This document shows, one piece after another, positions 35,918-45,946 of a stretch of DNA of 64,000 bases (positions within the stretch are counted from its first letter, which is position 1; the number at the start of each line of letters is the position of its first letter). A program made the position numbers and the translations under genes. Origin of the DNA: Maribacter antarcticus DSM 21422 (GTDB lineage Bacteria > Bacteroidota > Bacteroidia > Flavobacteriales > Flavobacteriaceae). Under the pieces are notes generated by a model. That model worked only from the letters and a program-made list of their open reading frames with translations. It did not search any database and was not told where the DNA came from. The stretch is taken from assembly GCF_000621125.1 (NCBI RefSeq), contig NZ_JHZC01000016.1, forward strand, positions 42,017 through 106,016, written 5' to 3'.

Positions 35918-37246
35918 TTATGATTCTTTGCTCCAATTAAGTCGGTCCATTTGATTAAAGGGCCACGGAGCACCATTATTTTCTATATTCCCCATCATAT
36001 TATTCAAATCTGTTGGAGCGGCAGACTGCTCCATAACAAGATATTGACGCATATCCATAATTATAGATAATGGGTCTATACTCACAGGACAAGCCTCTAC
36101 ACACGCATTACAAGATGTACATGCCCATAGTTCTTCTCTAGTAATAAAGTCATCTAGCAGTTGCTTTCCATCGTCTTTAAAGACCCCTTTATTTTCATCG
36201 ATGTTCTTCCCTACTTCGACCAAACGATCTCGAGTATCCATCATTATTTTTCTTGGGGACAACATCTTACCCGTTTGGTTTGCAGGACATTCATCCGTGC
36301 ATCTTCCACATTCCGTGCAAGTGTATGCATTTAGCAATTGAACCCAACTTAAATCCTGTACGTCAGATGCACCAAACTTTTCTGGAACTGGAGCATCCTC
36401 AGCCGGCGCAGCAAATGGGTCTGCACCAGGGTCCATCATCAGTTTTACCTCATTCGTGACCGATTCTAAATTAGGTAATTGACCTATTGGTGTAAGCTTA
36501 CCATAATAGGTATTGGGAAAGGCTAATAAAATATGTAAGTGTTTAGAATAATAGAGGTAGTTTAAAAAGAACAGGATACCAGCAATATGTAACCACCACG
36601 CTGTTCTTTCAATCCCAATTAAAGTAGCTTCGGATAGCCCTTGAAACCAGACTGCAATAAACTGACTTATAGGAAACGAACCTGCTTGAACATAATAGTC
36701 AGCGCCCATTTGTTGCAATTGATAATCAGAGGCATTCATGGTTAAAAATAAGAACATCAACACTACTTCTATGTAGAGAATAAGATTCCCATCCTGTTTA
36801 GGCCATCCCTCCATCTCCGGTTTTGTAAAACGTTTTAACCGAATAACATTTCTTCGTATCCAAAAAAGCACTACCGCTACGATGACTAAAAAAGCCAATA
36901 TTTCAAAAGAAGCAATCAAAAAATTATAAACTGGTCCAAGTCCAGCAAAAATCCTGTGGGTACCTAGAAGTCCGTCAATAATTATTTCCAGCACTTCAAT
37001 ATTTATAATAACAAAGCCGACGTATACGATAATATGAAGAAAACCAGCAATCGGTCTCACCACCATTTTACTCTGCCCAAGAGCAATATTAGCCATATTC
37101 TTCCAACGCTGAGAAGTATTATCACTTACCTCCACGTCTTTTCCCAAAAAAATGTTTCGTCGTAAACGAACTACATTTCTGACAAAAAAGCCAACTCCAA
37201 AAAGGAATAGGATGGCAAATAAGATGTTAGGTATATACTGCATCAA
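35918..37246 (-). CDS. Membrane-anchored 4Fe-4S ferredoxin (HdrC/GlpC-like oxidoreductase)
   Basis: 442 aa. The N-terminal 250 residues hold about five to six hydrophobic helices, several with His residues able to bind haem b (IAGFLHIIVYVGFV, WWLHIAGILFFLN, YYSKHLHILL). The C-terminal part has two classical 4Fe-4S motifs, CTECGRCTDECP and CTSCNACVEACP, each CxxCxxCxxxCP. This layout matches NarI-like/HdrC fusions that move electrons between quinones and a CCG-type partner, here the next gene. It starts directly after the MCE gene (stop and start adjacent). Confidence 0.87.
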   Translation of the reverse strand: MMQYIPNILFAILFLFGVGFFVRNVVRLRRNIFLGKDVEVSDNTSQRWKNMANIALGQSKMVVRPIAGFLHIIVYVGFVIINIEVLEIIIDGLLGTHRIFAGLGPVYNFLIASFEILAFLVIVAVVLFWIRRNVIRLKRFTKPEMEGWPKQDGNLILYIEVVLMFLFLTMNASDYQLQQMGADYYVQAGSFPISQFIAVWFQGLSEATLIGIERTAWWLHIAGILFFLNYLYYSKHLHILLAFPNTYYGKLTPIGQLPNLESVTNEVKLMMDPGADPFAAPAEDAPVPEKFGASDVQDLSWVQLLNAYTCTECGRCTDECPANQTGKMLSPRKIMMDTRDRLVEVGKNIDENKGVFKDDGKQLLDDFITREELWACTSCNACVEACPVSIDPLSIIMDMRQYLVMEQSAAPTDLNNMMGNIENNGAPWPFNQMDRLNWSKES

Positions 37247-38212
37247 TTAATTTTCTATAGTTTCTGCGGGGTCATCTTCAGGAACCGCATATTCCGATTG
37301 CTTTTTACCAAAAACCGAGACGTTTACATAGCGTTTGGGGTTCAAACGAAAGTCCTGCAAAAGCAAATCAAGCTCCCTTGAAGCACTATTTAGATTGGAA
37401 TATAATTCTTTATCGGTCATAAGCTTACCAAGAGTACCATCGCCTTTTTCTAATCTTGACATAATAATATCCAAACTCGCAACGGTTGATTGTAAGCTAG
37501 ACAAGGTAGTTCCCAACCCTGCATTATTGAGCGAATCTGATAGCTTGGCAAAATTGGAGGTAAGTACATCAATGTTATCTAAAGAACTACCCAACTTGCC
37601 TTGGTTCTCCTTTAGTAGCTCATCCAAGGTACTGGCACTCCCATTAAGGCTCACCATAAGTTGACTTAAGCCGTTAATCGCTTTTCTTAAATCGCTCCTT
37701 GTATTTTTATCCAAAATATCGTTTACATTCATCAAAACAGAATCTGCATCTGTAACCGCTGATTCAAACTTCTTGAATAAAGGTGTTAATTTTTGTTGAG
37801 CAAGTTCTGTGAGTCCAGGTCTTGTATCGGTGTTTAATGTATCTCCGGATTGCACGTTGGGTGAGTCATCAAAAACAGGGACAATCTGTAATCCCTTACC
37901 GCCTATGATACCGGTATCGTATAGCTCTACCGTACTATTTTTAGTAAATTGAAATTCACTACTTACAGTAAACGTGACTACTAAATTACCTTGCGTATCT
38001 ATAAAACGAACATCATTTACTTTACCTACGCCGTATCCATTTATCGACACTACGGTCCCGGATTGCAATCCCCCTACATTTGGATATACCGCATAAAGTG
38101 TTTTACTATTGTCAAAAAGAGGAGTGGATTTTAGGTAACTAAATCCCATGATAAAAAGTAAGATTCCTCCTATTACTATTATTCCTGTTTTAAGCTCCCT
38201 GGATAGTTTCAA
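37247..38212 (-). CDS. MlaD/MCE family lipid-transport protein
   Basis: 321 aa anchored by a single N-terminal helix (residues 10-27, IIVIGGILLFIMGFSYL). MCE domain at about 38-115: LYAVYPNVGGLQSGTVVSIN, GYGVGKVNDVRFID, VELYDTGIIGGKGLQIVP. The rest is a long helical part with Leu/Ser-rich repeats (residues 140-280), as in periplasm-spanning MCE proteins. Probably carries phospholipids between the membranes. The companion ATPase and permease genes (MlaF/MlaE) are not adjacent. It sits between the amidase (57 bases) and the Fe-S operon (0 bases). Confidence 0.9.
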   Translation of the reverse strand: MKLSRELKTGIIVIGGILLFIMGFSYLKSTPLFDNSKTLYAVYPNVGGLQSGTVVSINGYGVGKVNDVRFIDTQGNLVVTFTVSSEFQFTKNSTVELYDTGIIGGKGLQIVPVFDDSPNVQSGDTLNTDTRPGLTELAQQKLTPLFKKFESAVTDADSVLMNVNDILDKNTRSDLRKAINGLSQLMVSLNGSASTLDELLKENQGKLGSSLDNIDVLTSNFAKLSDSLNNAGLGTTLSSLQSTVASLDIIMSRLEKGDGTLGKLMTDKELYSNLNSASRELDLLLQDFRLNPKRYVNVSVFGKKQSEYAVPEDDPAETIEN

Positions 38213-38268
38213 AAAAATAGATTTAATGTTATAAACAAAGTTAGAAATAATTATTACAATAATTACGG

Positions 38269-39627
38269 TTATTGCGAAACCTCCTTTAGCGCCTCGCTAA
38301 TGGTAATTCGCACACCATCTCGGTAAGCCACAATATAAGCTGTGGAAAACCCTCTTGAGGCAGCTTTAGATTTCATCATTTCAGCTTCGCGATGCGAACG
38401 GGTCTCCCCATACAAATAACGATACAGCTTCTTATACGGTTCTTTTGATATACGATTTAATCCATTGAAATAGTCAGAATCAGAAGCTAAATCCTTACTA
38501 CTAGCCATTAATTGTATCTTAAAAACCACGTTTGTATCAGTTCGTTGGGCTTCCTTAATTTCTGCGACAGGTTTTTCATTCGTTACCTTAATATCTTCGT
38601 TATTTACTGCCTTGGTGCTTATATTGCTACTTTTTTCGCCTCTTTGAGGAACTGTAGCTATAGCCTTAGCACCTACTTCTATTTCTTCTTGCGTTGCGCT
38701 AATTGGTTCTTTTTCTTTTTCTGCTACCTTATTTTCTGATAATACTTTCTCGCTAGCTAGCTTTTCCATTTCAATAGCTTCGGCTGTAATCCTTTTTGGT
38801 TCATCAGCAGCATCGGATTTTTTCGACACCAGTACTGGCGAAGTATTCGCTTTCGTAGCGCCCTTATATTTTAAAATAGCATTAGCAATTGCCGTACCCA
38901 TTTCTACTTGCCCTTTATTAGAGTTGAGGTATGCGCCTTCGTTTTTGTTGGTAAGAAACCCAGTTTCTACCAAAACGCTGGGCATAAAAGTCTGATGAAG
39001 CACAATGAAACCTGCTTGTTTTACCTTTCTATCATTTCGTTTTAACTTTCCTGAAAAATTATCTTGAATCATCTTTGCCAGGGCTATACTCTGATCTAAA
39101 AATTCTTCTTGCATAATAGTTAAACCTATAACAGACTCTGGAGCATTAATATCATAATCGGCATAACGCGTTTCGTAATTATCCTCAAGGTAAATAACGG
39201 AGTTTTCCTTTTTTGCGATTTCGAAATTTTGTTTGTTCGCATGCAGCCCTAAAACAAAAGTACCTGCACCATGTGCGTCCGAAGTATGCGAATCACAATG
39301 TACAGAGACAAAAAGGTCTGCATTTGCCTTGTTTGCAATCTCCCCTCGCACAAAAAGATTTATAAACGTATCGTCTTTACGAGTATACATTACCTTAATA
39401 TCTTTGTTACTTCCCAAAAGCTCACCCACTTTGAGTACAATATTCAGGGCAATGTTTTTTTCCAGATAACCATTCCCTAAATTACCAGGATCATGACCTC
39501 CATGCCCTGCATCCAAGACTACAACGAAAGGCTCTACCGATACCGTTTGGGTATAAAAAGGTGTAAACGAAAATAATAGCAAGGAAGACGCTAAAAATAA
39601 AATAGACAAGAGCGATTTAATTTTCAT
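38269..39627 (-). CDS. N-acetylmuramoyl-L-alanine amidase (Amidase_3) with extra C-terminal domain
   Basis: 452 aa, exported: signal peptide residues 1-22. Amidase_3 domain at about 33-245 with the zinc ligands and catalytic Glu visible: His in VLDAGHGGHDPG, Glu in YLEKNIAL, His in SVHCDSHT and Glu in VLVETGFLTN. It cleaves the stem peptide from MurNAc in cell division and separation. A low-complexity Lys/Glu/Ala linker (250-350) leads to a C-terminal FKIQLMASSKDL...YRYLYGETRSHREAEMMK segment that looks like a divergent SPOR-type peptidoglycan-binding module (FKIQL plus repeat pattern). First gene of the minus-strand operon, divergent from lptD. Confidence 0.9.
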   Translation of the reverse strand: MKIKSLLSILFLASSLLLFSFTPFYTQTVSVEPFVVVLDAGHGGHDPGNLGNGYLEKNIALNIVLKVGELLGSNKDIKVMYTRKDDTFINLFVRGEIANKANADLFVSVHCDSHTSDAHGAGTFVLGLHANKQNFEIAKKENSVIYLEDNYETRYADYDINAPESVIGLTIMQEEFLDQSIALAKMIQDNFSGKLKRNDRKVKQAGFIVLHQTFMPSVLVETGFLTNKNEGAYLNSNKGQVEMGTAIANAILKYKGATKANTSPVLVSKKSDAADEPKRITAEAIEMEKLASEKVLSENKVAEKEKEPISATQEEIEVGAKAIATVPQRGEKSSNISTKAVNNEDIKVTNEKPVAEIKEAQRTDTNVVFKIQLMASSKDLASDSDYFNGLNRISKEPYKKLYRYLYGETRSHREAEMMKSKAASRGFSTAYIVAYRDGVRITISEALKEVSQ

Positions 39628-39704
39628 GTTCTTATGGTGTTTTTAAACCCCTTCTTATGGTTAAAATTATGGTAATACCCTACTTAGGGAATAAAAAATA
39701 TATG

Positions 39705-39712
39705 TAAGTTTG
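39705..39712 (+). promoter_or_regulatory. Putative -7 promoter element for lptD
   Basis: TAAGTTTG matches the Bacteroidota -7 consensus TAnnTTTG exactly. The expected transcript start (about 39718) lies upstream of the TTG start at 39773 chosen for lptD, and after an in-frame TTG at 39710, which therefore is unlikely to be used. No clear -33 TTG is seen at the usual distance. Confidence 0.5.
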
Positions 39713-39772
39713 ACATCGGAAACCAATGTCTCATTGGATTGCCAAATTGTTACAAAAATAGGATATAAAGCC

Positions 39773-42499
39773 TTGCAATCAAATAAACATTACGTACTTT
39801 TCCTCTTGATTTTTTTAGTCGGCGCATTTTCTAGCAAAGCTCAAGAGCAAAAAGTTGTACCGTTATCCGTAACAGCGGTACAGGACACCATAGTAGCACC
39901 TCTTTTTCTGGCGCCTTTAGGTCAGGATAATATTCTATTAGATTCCGTTGCTACGGATTCTCTCAACAAAAAAAAACCACTATTACTTGACAAAATTACA
40001 TATAAGGCCAAAGACTATGTAAGGTTAAGTCAAAAAGAAAACAAGATTTATCTGTACAACGAGGCAGAGATATATTATCAAGATACCGAATTGAAAGCAG
40101 GGGTCATCACCATGGACTACGTTAAAAATGAAGTCTATGCGGGCCGTTTAAAAGATTCATTAGGAAATTACACGCAATTACCCTATTTTAAACAAGGAGG
40201 TAGTGTTGTTATTCCGGACTCGATTCGTTTTAATTTTGATACCCAAAAAGCTATTATTTGGAATTCCAGAACAGAACAACAGGCCGCCGCAGGAGCCTTG
40301 GGTAGTGATTCTATGAAAGTATATGCAGAAAAAACAAAAAAAGAAAACGACTCTGTTTATTTTTTGAGTGAGGCTAAACTAACTACAGCAACTGACACCA
40401 TAGACCCAGACTATTATATACGCATAAAAAAGGCGAAATTCGTCCCTAAGAAAAAGGTGATAGCAGGGTTCAGTAGTATTTATATCGAAGATGTACCCAC
40501 TCCTATTTTTATGCCCTTCGCCTATTTTCCCCTTACTGTAGGGCGGGCTGCAGGTATATTAATGCCTGCCTTTGGCAATGACCCTAATACAGGTTACTTT
40601 TTGCAAGACATGGGTTACTATGTGCCTTTAGGTGATTATGCAGATGTTACTTTTTCTGGTGATTTCTACACCAACGGGAGCTGGGGTATGCGCGCAGCAT
40701 CTATTTACACAAAACGCTATAAATATAGGGGAAACATTAATTTTAGGTACGAAAACCAGGTACGTAGTCAAAAAGGATTTAGCGATTATAGTTTATCAAA
40801 AAACTATAATATCCAGATTTCCCACTCACAGGATCCCAAAGCGAGTCCCAACTCCAGGTTTTCTGCTTCGGTGAACCTTGGGAGTAGTGAATTTTATCGA
40901 AATTCCTTACAGCAGCGAAATTTACCGAATACCCAAAACAACACCTTATCATCATCCATATCCTACTCCAAAACATTTCCAGCCTATCCATCGGTAAATA
41001 TGAGCTTAACCGCCACTCATTCGCAGTTGACCTCACCGACGGCTACAGCAGACAACCCTGACAATATTACCATGAGTCTTCCTACGCTACAAACAAGTAT
41101 GGAACGGATTTTTCCCTTTGCTAAGAGAGACGGAATCAAAAAAGGATTTATACAAAATATAAATTTTCAATATGACTTAAACGCCCAGAACCGCCTTACT
41201 ACAAATGACCAAGATTTTTTAACCAGTAGAATGTTCAACAATGCAAGGGTTGGGGCTAGACATCGCATACCCATAAGCACCAATTTTAAAATAGCAAAGT
41301 ATTTTAGTGTAAGCACAAGCGCAAACTATGAAGATATTTGGACCTTGGAGACATTTGACAAACGTTTTGACGCAGAAACCAATACTACGGTACGAGATAC
41401 TATCAGTGGCTTTGATCGCTTTAACCAATACAATTTTAGCGCAAGCATAGGAACGACGCTATACGGAACATTTGATTTTGGGGAAGATAAAAAAATCCAA
41501 GCCATAAGACATGTGATGCGCCCCTCTATCAGTTATGGCTACGCGCCTTCCTTTGATCAGTATTATGATCAGTATATAGATGGAAATGGGGAGGTTGTAC
41601 AATTTACGCGTTTTGAAGGCACCTTAAATGGGGTCCCAAGACTTGGGCGCTCCAATAGCCTTAGCTTTTCCCTAGCTAACGTGTTAGAAGCCAAGGTTAG
41701 TGATAAAGATTCAACTAAATTAGAAGCTAAAAAAGTACCCTTACTAAGTAATTTAAATATATCCAGTGCATACAACTTAGAATCGGATTCACTGCGGCTT
41801 AGTCCATTGAGTATAAATGGTGGAACGAATATATTGGACAATAAAATGTCCATTAACTTCTCTGCTAATTTGGACCCTTATGCTATTGATAACAATGGAA
41901 TGCGCATCAACACTTTAAATGCTAACAATGGAGGAAGTCTTTTTAGGCTTACGCGAGCTAACGCCAATATCACCTACTCCATTAGTAGTGATATGTTTGG
42001 AAAAGATAAAGATGAAGAGGAGGAGGAGGAGGAGGAGAATCCGTTTGATTACGTGGCTCAAAGTGGCGGCAGAACGGACGACTTGTTTGGCAGGGCGGAT
42101 AGCTTTTCCGACAATCCTATGGATAATAATAAAGACGATAGTGATATTGAAAACCCCAAATATGGCACCAAGATTCCTTGGAATTTTAGATTAGCATATT
42201 CTGCAGGATACAGTAACAGCGCAAGGCAGAACACCTTTGGCAACAATGCGCTTATGTTCTCAGGTGATATTGAACTATCGCCTAGATGGAAAGTTGGAGG
42301 GTCCTCTGGATACGACTTTCAAAACTCCGGTTTTACCTTAACACAACTTCGTTTTGAACGTAATTTAGGTAGTTTTAATATGCGTTTTAATTGGACCCCA
42401 TTTGGGCAATATAAAAGATGGTTTTTCTTCATAGGTATAGACGCTTCCATTCTTAGCGACTTAAAATGGGAAAACCGAAGTCAACCCGTAAGAAATTAA
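39773..42499 (+). CDS. lptD: LPS-assembly outer-membrane protein LptD-like
   Basis: Large outer-membrane beta-barrel that inserts LPS into the outer leaflet. 908 aa from TTG 39773 (LQSNKHYVLFLLIFLVGAFS, a good signal peptide); a longer frame opens at TTG 39710 but lies on the promoter element. Residues about 80-230 form the OstA/LptD-N periplasmic domain (YLYNEAEIYYQDTELKAGVI), followed by the LptD barrel with IEDVPTPIFMPFAYFPL, GILMPAFG and many alternating strands to a final aromatic-rich strand. An acidic run of eight Glu lies in a loop late in the barrel. Neighbours (amidase, ridA) match other flavobacteria. No LptE is near. Confidence 0.85.
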   Translation: MQSNKHYVLFLLIFLVGAFSSKAQEQKVVPLSVTAVQDTIVAPLFLAPLGQDNILLDSVATDSLNKKKPLLLDKITYKAKDYVRLSQKENKIYLYNEAEIYYQDTELKAGVITMDYVKNEVYAGRLKDSLGNYTQLPYFKQGGSVVIPDSIRFNFDTQKAIIWNSRTEQQAAAGALGSDSMKVYAEKTKKENDSVYFLSEAKLTTATDTIDPDYYIRIKKAKFVPKKKVIAGFSSIYIEDVPTPIFMPFAYFPLTVGRAAGILMPAFGNDPNTGYFLQDMGYYVPLGDYADVTFSGDFYTNGSWGMRAASIYTKRYKYRGNINFRYENQVRSQKGFSDYSLSKNYNIQISHSQDPKASPNSRFSASVNLGSSEFYRNSLQQRNLPNTQNNTLSSSISYSKTFPAYPSVNMSLTATHSQLTSPTATADNPDNITMSLPTLQTSMERIFPFAKRDGIKKGFIQNINFQYDLNAQNRLTTNDQDFLTSRMFNNARVGARHRIPISTNFKIAKYFSVSTSANYEDIWTLETFDKRFDAETNTTVRDTISGFDRFNQYNFSASIGTTLYGTFDFGEDKKIQAIRHVMRPSISYGYAPSFDQYYDQYIDGNGEVVQFTRFEGTLNGVPRLGRSNSLSFSLANVLEAKVSDKDSTKLEAKKVPLLSNLNISSAYNLESDSLRLSPLSINGGTNILDNKMSINFSANLDPYAIDNNGMRINTLNANNGGSLFRLTRANANITYSISSDMFGKDKDEEEEEEEENPFDYVAQSGGRTDDLFGRADSFSDNPMDNNKDDSDIENPKYGTKIPWNFRLAYSAGYSNSARQNTFGNNALMFSGDIELSPRWKVGGSSGYDFQNSGFTLTQLRFERNLGSFNMRFNWTPFGQYKRWFFFIGIDASILSDLKWENRSQPVRN
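42014..42037 (+). repeat. GAG trinucleotide repeat in lptD
   Basis: GAA followed by seven GAG codons, encoding eight consecutive Glu in a predicted external or periplasmic loop of the LptD barrel. Because the unit is three bases, slippage would change loop length and keep the frame. Confidence 0.85.
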
Positions 42500-42509
42500 A
42501 TTTTAGAAA

Positions 42510-42890
42510 ATGAAAAAAATCATCAACACTGATAATGCGCCAGCACCCATAGGTCCTTACAACCAAGCTATTTTAAGTGGAAATACCTTGTATATATCAG
42601 GTCAAATTCCAATGGACCCAAAAACAGGAACCTTGATAGAAGGAGATATCAAAAAAGAAACCGAGCAATCTATGGAAAACCTGAAGGCTATCTTAACTGC
42701 AGCTGAGATGAGTTTTGACCACGTGGTAAAATCTACTATTTTCTTGAAAGACATGCATCAATTCTCAAAAGTAAATGACGTATACGGAACTTATTTTGAC
42801 GCTGAAACTGCACCCGCTAGAGAAACTGTAGAAGTAGCAAACCTACCTAAGTTTGTAAACGTGGAGATTTCAATGCTTGCTGTTAAGTAG
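42510..42890 (+). CDS. ridA: RidA family enamine/imine deaminase
   Basis: 126-aa trimeric cytoplasmic enzyme that hydrolyses reactive 2-aminoacrylate and other enamines from PLP enzymes. The family motifs are complete: APAPIGPYNQAI, YISGQIPMDPKTG, QSMENLKAILTAAEMSFDHVVKSTIF, FLKDMHQF and PARETVEVANLPK with the conserved Arg, then the C-terminal VNVEISMLAVK. It begins 10 bases after lptD, so it is likely co-transcribed, and converges on the sugar kinase gene with a 65-base gap. Confidence 0.94.
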   Translation: MKKIINTDNAPAPIGPYNQAILSGNTLYISGQIPMDPKTGTLIEGDIKKETEQSMENLKAILTAAEMSFDHVVKSTIFLKDMHQFSKVNDVYGTYFDAETAPARETVEVANLPKFVNVEISMLAVK

Positions 42891-42955
42891 TTTGTAGTTT
42901 AAGATAAAAAATATCGAAAAAATTACTGGAATATTCAAAGAACCAAGATAGGCCA

Positions 42956-43807
42956 TTACATATTAGCCTTATGAAACTCAACTAACCCTTCTATAGGGCG
43001 TTGTCTTATGACACCAACAATAAGGTCATTCCGCTCTAAAACCGTAACCAGCTCATCTCTTAGATAATGAGCAATACTTCCTACAAAATTAACAGGAACT
43101 TTGGTTGCGAGCTCAAATTGCATAATGTAGTTATTGATAAATTGCTGAAAGCCTTTATCAATAACTCCTTTTGCGTATGGATGTTCTTTATTTTCAACCA
43201 GAAAGCGAGCAAAGGTGGCCAAATAGGTATTTGGATTGGGTTGCTTGTATAAATTTTCTTTGATGTGATCTGCTTCTAAATTGTATTCTTTAGCAAACTT
43301 TATCCCAAGATCTTGAGGCATTTTATGGAAATAATAGTCTCGTATAAGTTTACGTCCAAAAAAATTACCGCTCCCATCATCCATAGGAATATAACCAAGT
43401 GAGGTAACCTTCTGGAACAGCTGATGCCCATCGTAATAACTGCAGTTAGACCCTGTTCCTAAAATACACACAATACCTTGTGTTCCAATTTTAGTAGTTG
43501 CAAAGATAGCTGCATACGTATCCTCCTTTACATACGCCTTGGCGTTTGGAAAGAACTCCTTAAAAATATCCTTTAAAAATAGCTTCATGCGATTCGTTCC
43601 GCATCCTGCGCCATAAAAATGAAGATGAGTGACACTCTCTCTGTTCTTAGACAGCTCAAAATTGTTCGCCAGCCGATCTTCTATCACTTCTTTTGTAAGC
43701 ACTTCTGGACTTAAGCCTAAGGTCTGGGTTAAAAAAAGCTGGTTTCCCTTACTATCCAAAGCAATCCAATCCGATTTTGTAGCACCACTATCAACAATTA
43801 AAATCAT
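42956..43807 (-). CDS. BadF/BadG-type sugar kinase (N-acetylglucosamine kinase-like)
   Basis: 283-aa ASKHA-fold ATPase of the BadF/BadG/BcrA/BcrD group, close to eukaryotic-type GlcNAc kinases. Phosphate-1 motif at the N-terminus (MILIVDSGATKSDWIAL), the central GILGTGSNCSYYDG-like motif (VCILGTGSNCSYYDG) and GYIPMDDGSGNFFGRKL (phosphate-2/adenosine region), then the FVGSIAHYLRDEL adenosine motif. It probably phosphorylates an amino sugar, possibly GlcNAc or glucosamine from cell-wall turnover, which the GH3 enzyme elsewhere in the window could release; this link is inference. It is downstream of the pfkA-gap terminator, so it has its own promoter. Confidence 0.85.
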   Translation of the reverse strand: MILIVDSGATKSDWIALDSKGNQLFLTQTLGLSPEVLTKEVIEDRLANNFELSKNRESVTHLHFYGAGCGTNRMKLFLKDIFKEFFPNAKAYVKEDTYAAIFATTKIGTQGIVCILGTGSNCSYYDGHQLFQKVTSLGYIPMDDGSGNFFGRKLIRDYYFHKMPQDLGIKFAKEYNLEADHIKENLYKQPNPNTYLATFARFLVENKEHPYAKGVIDKGFQQFINNYIMQFELATKVPVNFVGSIAHYLRDELVTVLERNDLIVGVIRQRPIEGLVEFHKANM

Positions 43808-43832
43808 ATACCTATATGTTTAAAAAAGAATC

Positions 43833-43866
43833 CTGAAAATAAGGAAAAATACCCTTATTTTCAGGA
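43833..43866 (-). terminator. Rho-independent terminator of the pfkA-gap operon
   Basis: Perfect 13-bp stem, arms CCTGAAAATAAGG (43833-43845) and CCTTATTTTCAGG (43854-43866), with an 8-base loop. On the minus strand it is followed by attcttttttaaac, a T-run. It lies 67 bases after the gap stop codon and just before the kinase gene. Confidence 0.9.
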
Positions 43867-43933
43867 AAATTTACGTAAATCTAATACATTCCATAAACGC
43901 CATCAAAGCACAGCGCAAATACCGTGTTTTTTA

Positions 43934-44953
<1,020 letters not shown>

Positions 44954-44959
44954 TTAAAA

Positions 44960-45946
44960 TTATGTTGTCATTATTTCCGAAACCCGAATAAGTTCCTTGT
45001 CTATTTTTGTGTGGCCTTTTATGGCCTTATTGATAGGGGTAAGAATTAGCTTGTTATCCTGTATACCTACCATTAAACTAGTTTTGCCTTCCAGAAGCGC
45101 TTCTACTGCTCTTACTCCCATTCTACTAGCTAAAACCCTATCGTAACAAGAAGGGGACCCCCCACGCTGCATGTGTCCTAGTACAGATACGCGAACATCA
45201 TATATTGGAAGGTGTTCTTCTACATATTCCGCAAGCTCAAATACATTCTTTCCAGATTTATCACCTTCGGCTACGATTACTATACTAGAAGATTTTCCAG
45301 ATTGCTTACTTCTTTTCAAAGACTCCAATAAACGATCTAGTCCCAAATTCTCCTCAGGTATCAAGATTTCTTCGGCACCGGCACCAACCCCTGCATTTAA
45401 TGCAATATGGCCAACATCTCTACCCATAACCTCTACAAAGAACAATCTATTGTGCGAACTCGCTGTATCCCTAATTTTATCAATAGCCTCTACTACCGTA
45501 TTCAAAGCGGTATCAAAACCAAGTGTATATGTAGTTCCGAAAATATCATTGTCTATCGTACCTGGAATACCGATTACAGGAAAATTGTATTCTTGATTAA
45601 AAATCATGGCTCCTGTGAAACTTCCATCACCACCAATGACCACAAAAGCATCAATACCCTCTGTAACCAATTGGGAATAGGCCCTTTTTCTGCCTTCGGG
45701 TGTCATAAATTCCATGCACCTGGCGGACTTTAACATCGTTCCCCCTTTATTTATAATATTGTTTACGCTACGCGCATCCATAAGCTTAAAATCACCCTCT
45801 ATCATGCCTTGGTATCCTCTGTAGATTCCAACACATTCTAGCTTCAGATATGCACAGGTTCGCACAACAGACCTAATGGCAGCATTCATTCCTGGAGAAT
45901 CCCCCCCAGAAGTAAGTACACCTATTTTTTTTATTTTTGAAGACAT
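44960..45946 (-). CDS. pfkA: ATP-dependent 6-phosphofructokinase
   Basis: Phosphorylates fructose-6-phosphate to fructose-1,6-bisphosphate; rate-setting step of glycolysis. 328 aa. Motifs: IGVLTSGGDSPGMNAAIRSV (ATP site), FVVIGGDGSFTGA, the catalytic IPGTIDNDIFGT with the active-site Asp, VEVMGRDVGHIAL and VSVLGHMQRGGSPSCYDRV (substrate Arg and effector site). The GGDGS motif, rather than GGDDT, marks it as ATP-dependent, not pyrophosphate-dependent. First gene of the two-gene operon with gap. Confidence 0.97.
   Translation of the reverse strand: MSSKIKKIGVLTSGGDSPGMNAAIRSVVRTCAYLKLECVGIYRGYQGMIEGDFKLMDARSVNNIINKGGTMLKSARCMEFMTPEGRKRAYSQLVTEGIDAFVVIGGDGSFTGAMIFNQEYNFPVIGIPGTIDNDIFGTTYTLGFDTALNTVVEAIDKIRDTASSHNRLFFVEVMGRDVGHIALNAGVGAGAEEILIPEENLGLDRLLESLKRSKQSGKSSSIVIVAEGDKSGKNVFELAEYVEEHLPIYDVRVSVLGHMQRGGSPSCYDRVLASRMGVRAVEALLEGKTSLMVGIQDNKLILTPINKAIKGHTKIDKELIRVSEIMTT

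Noticed and set aside
45171..45596. 141-codon plus-strand frame within pfkA
   Set aside because: Antisense shadow of PfkA, rich in Ser/Thr/Pro as expected from the reverse strand.
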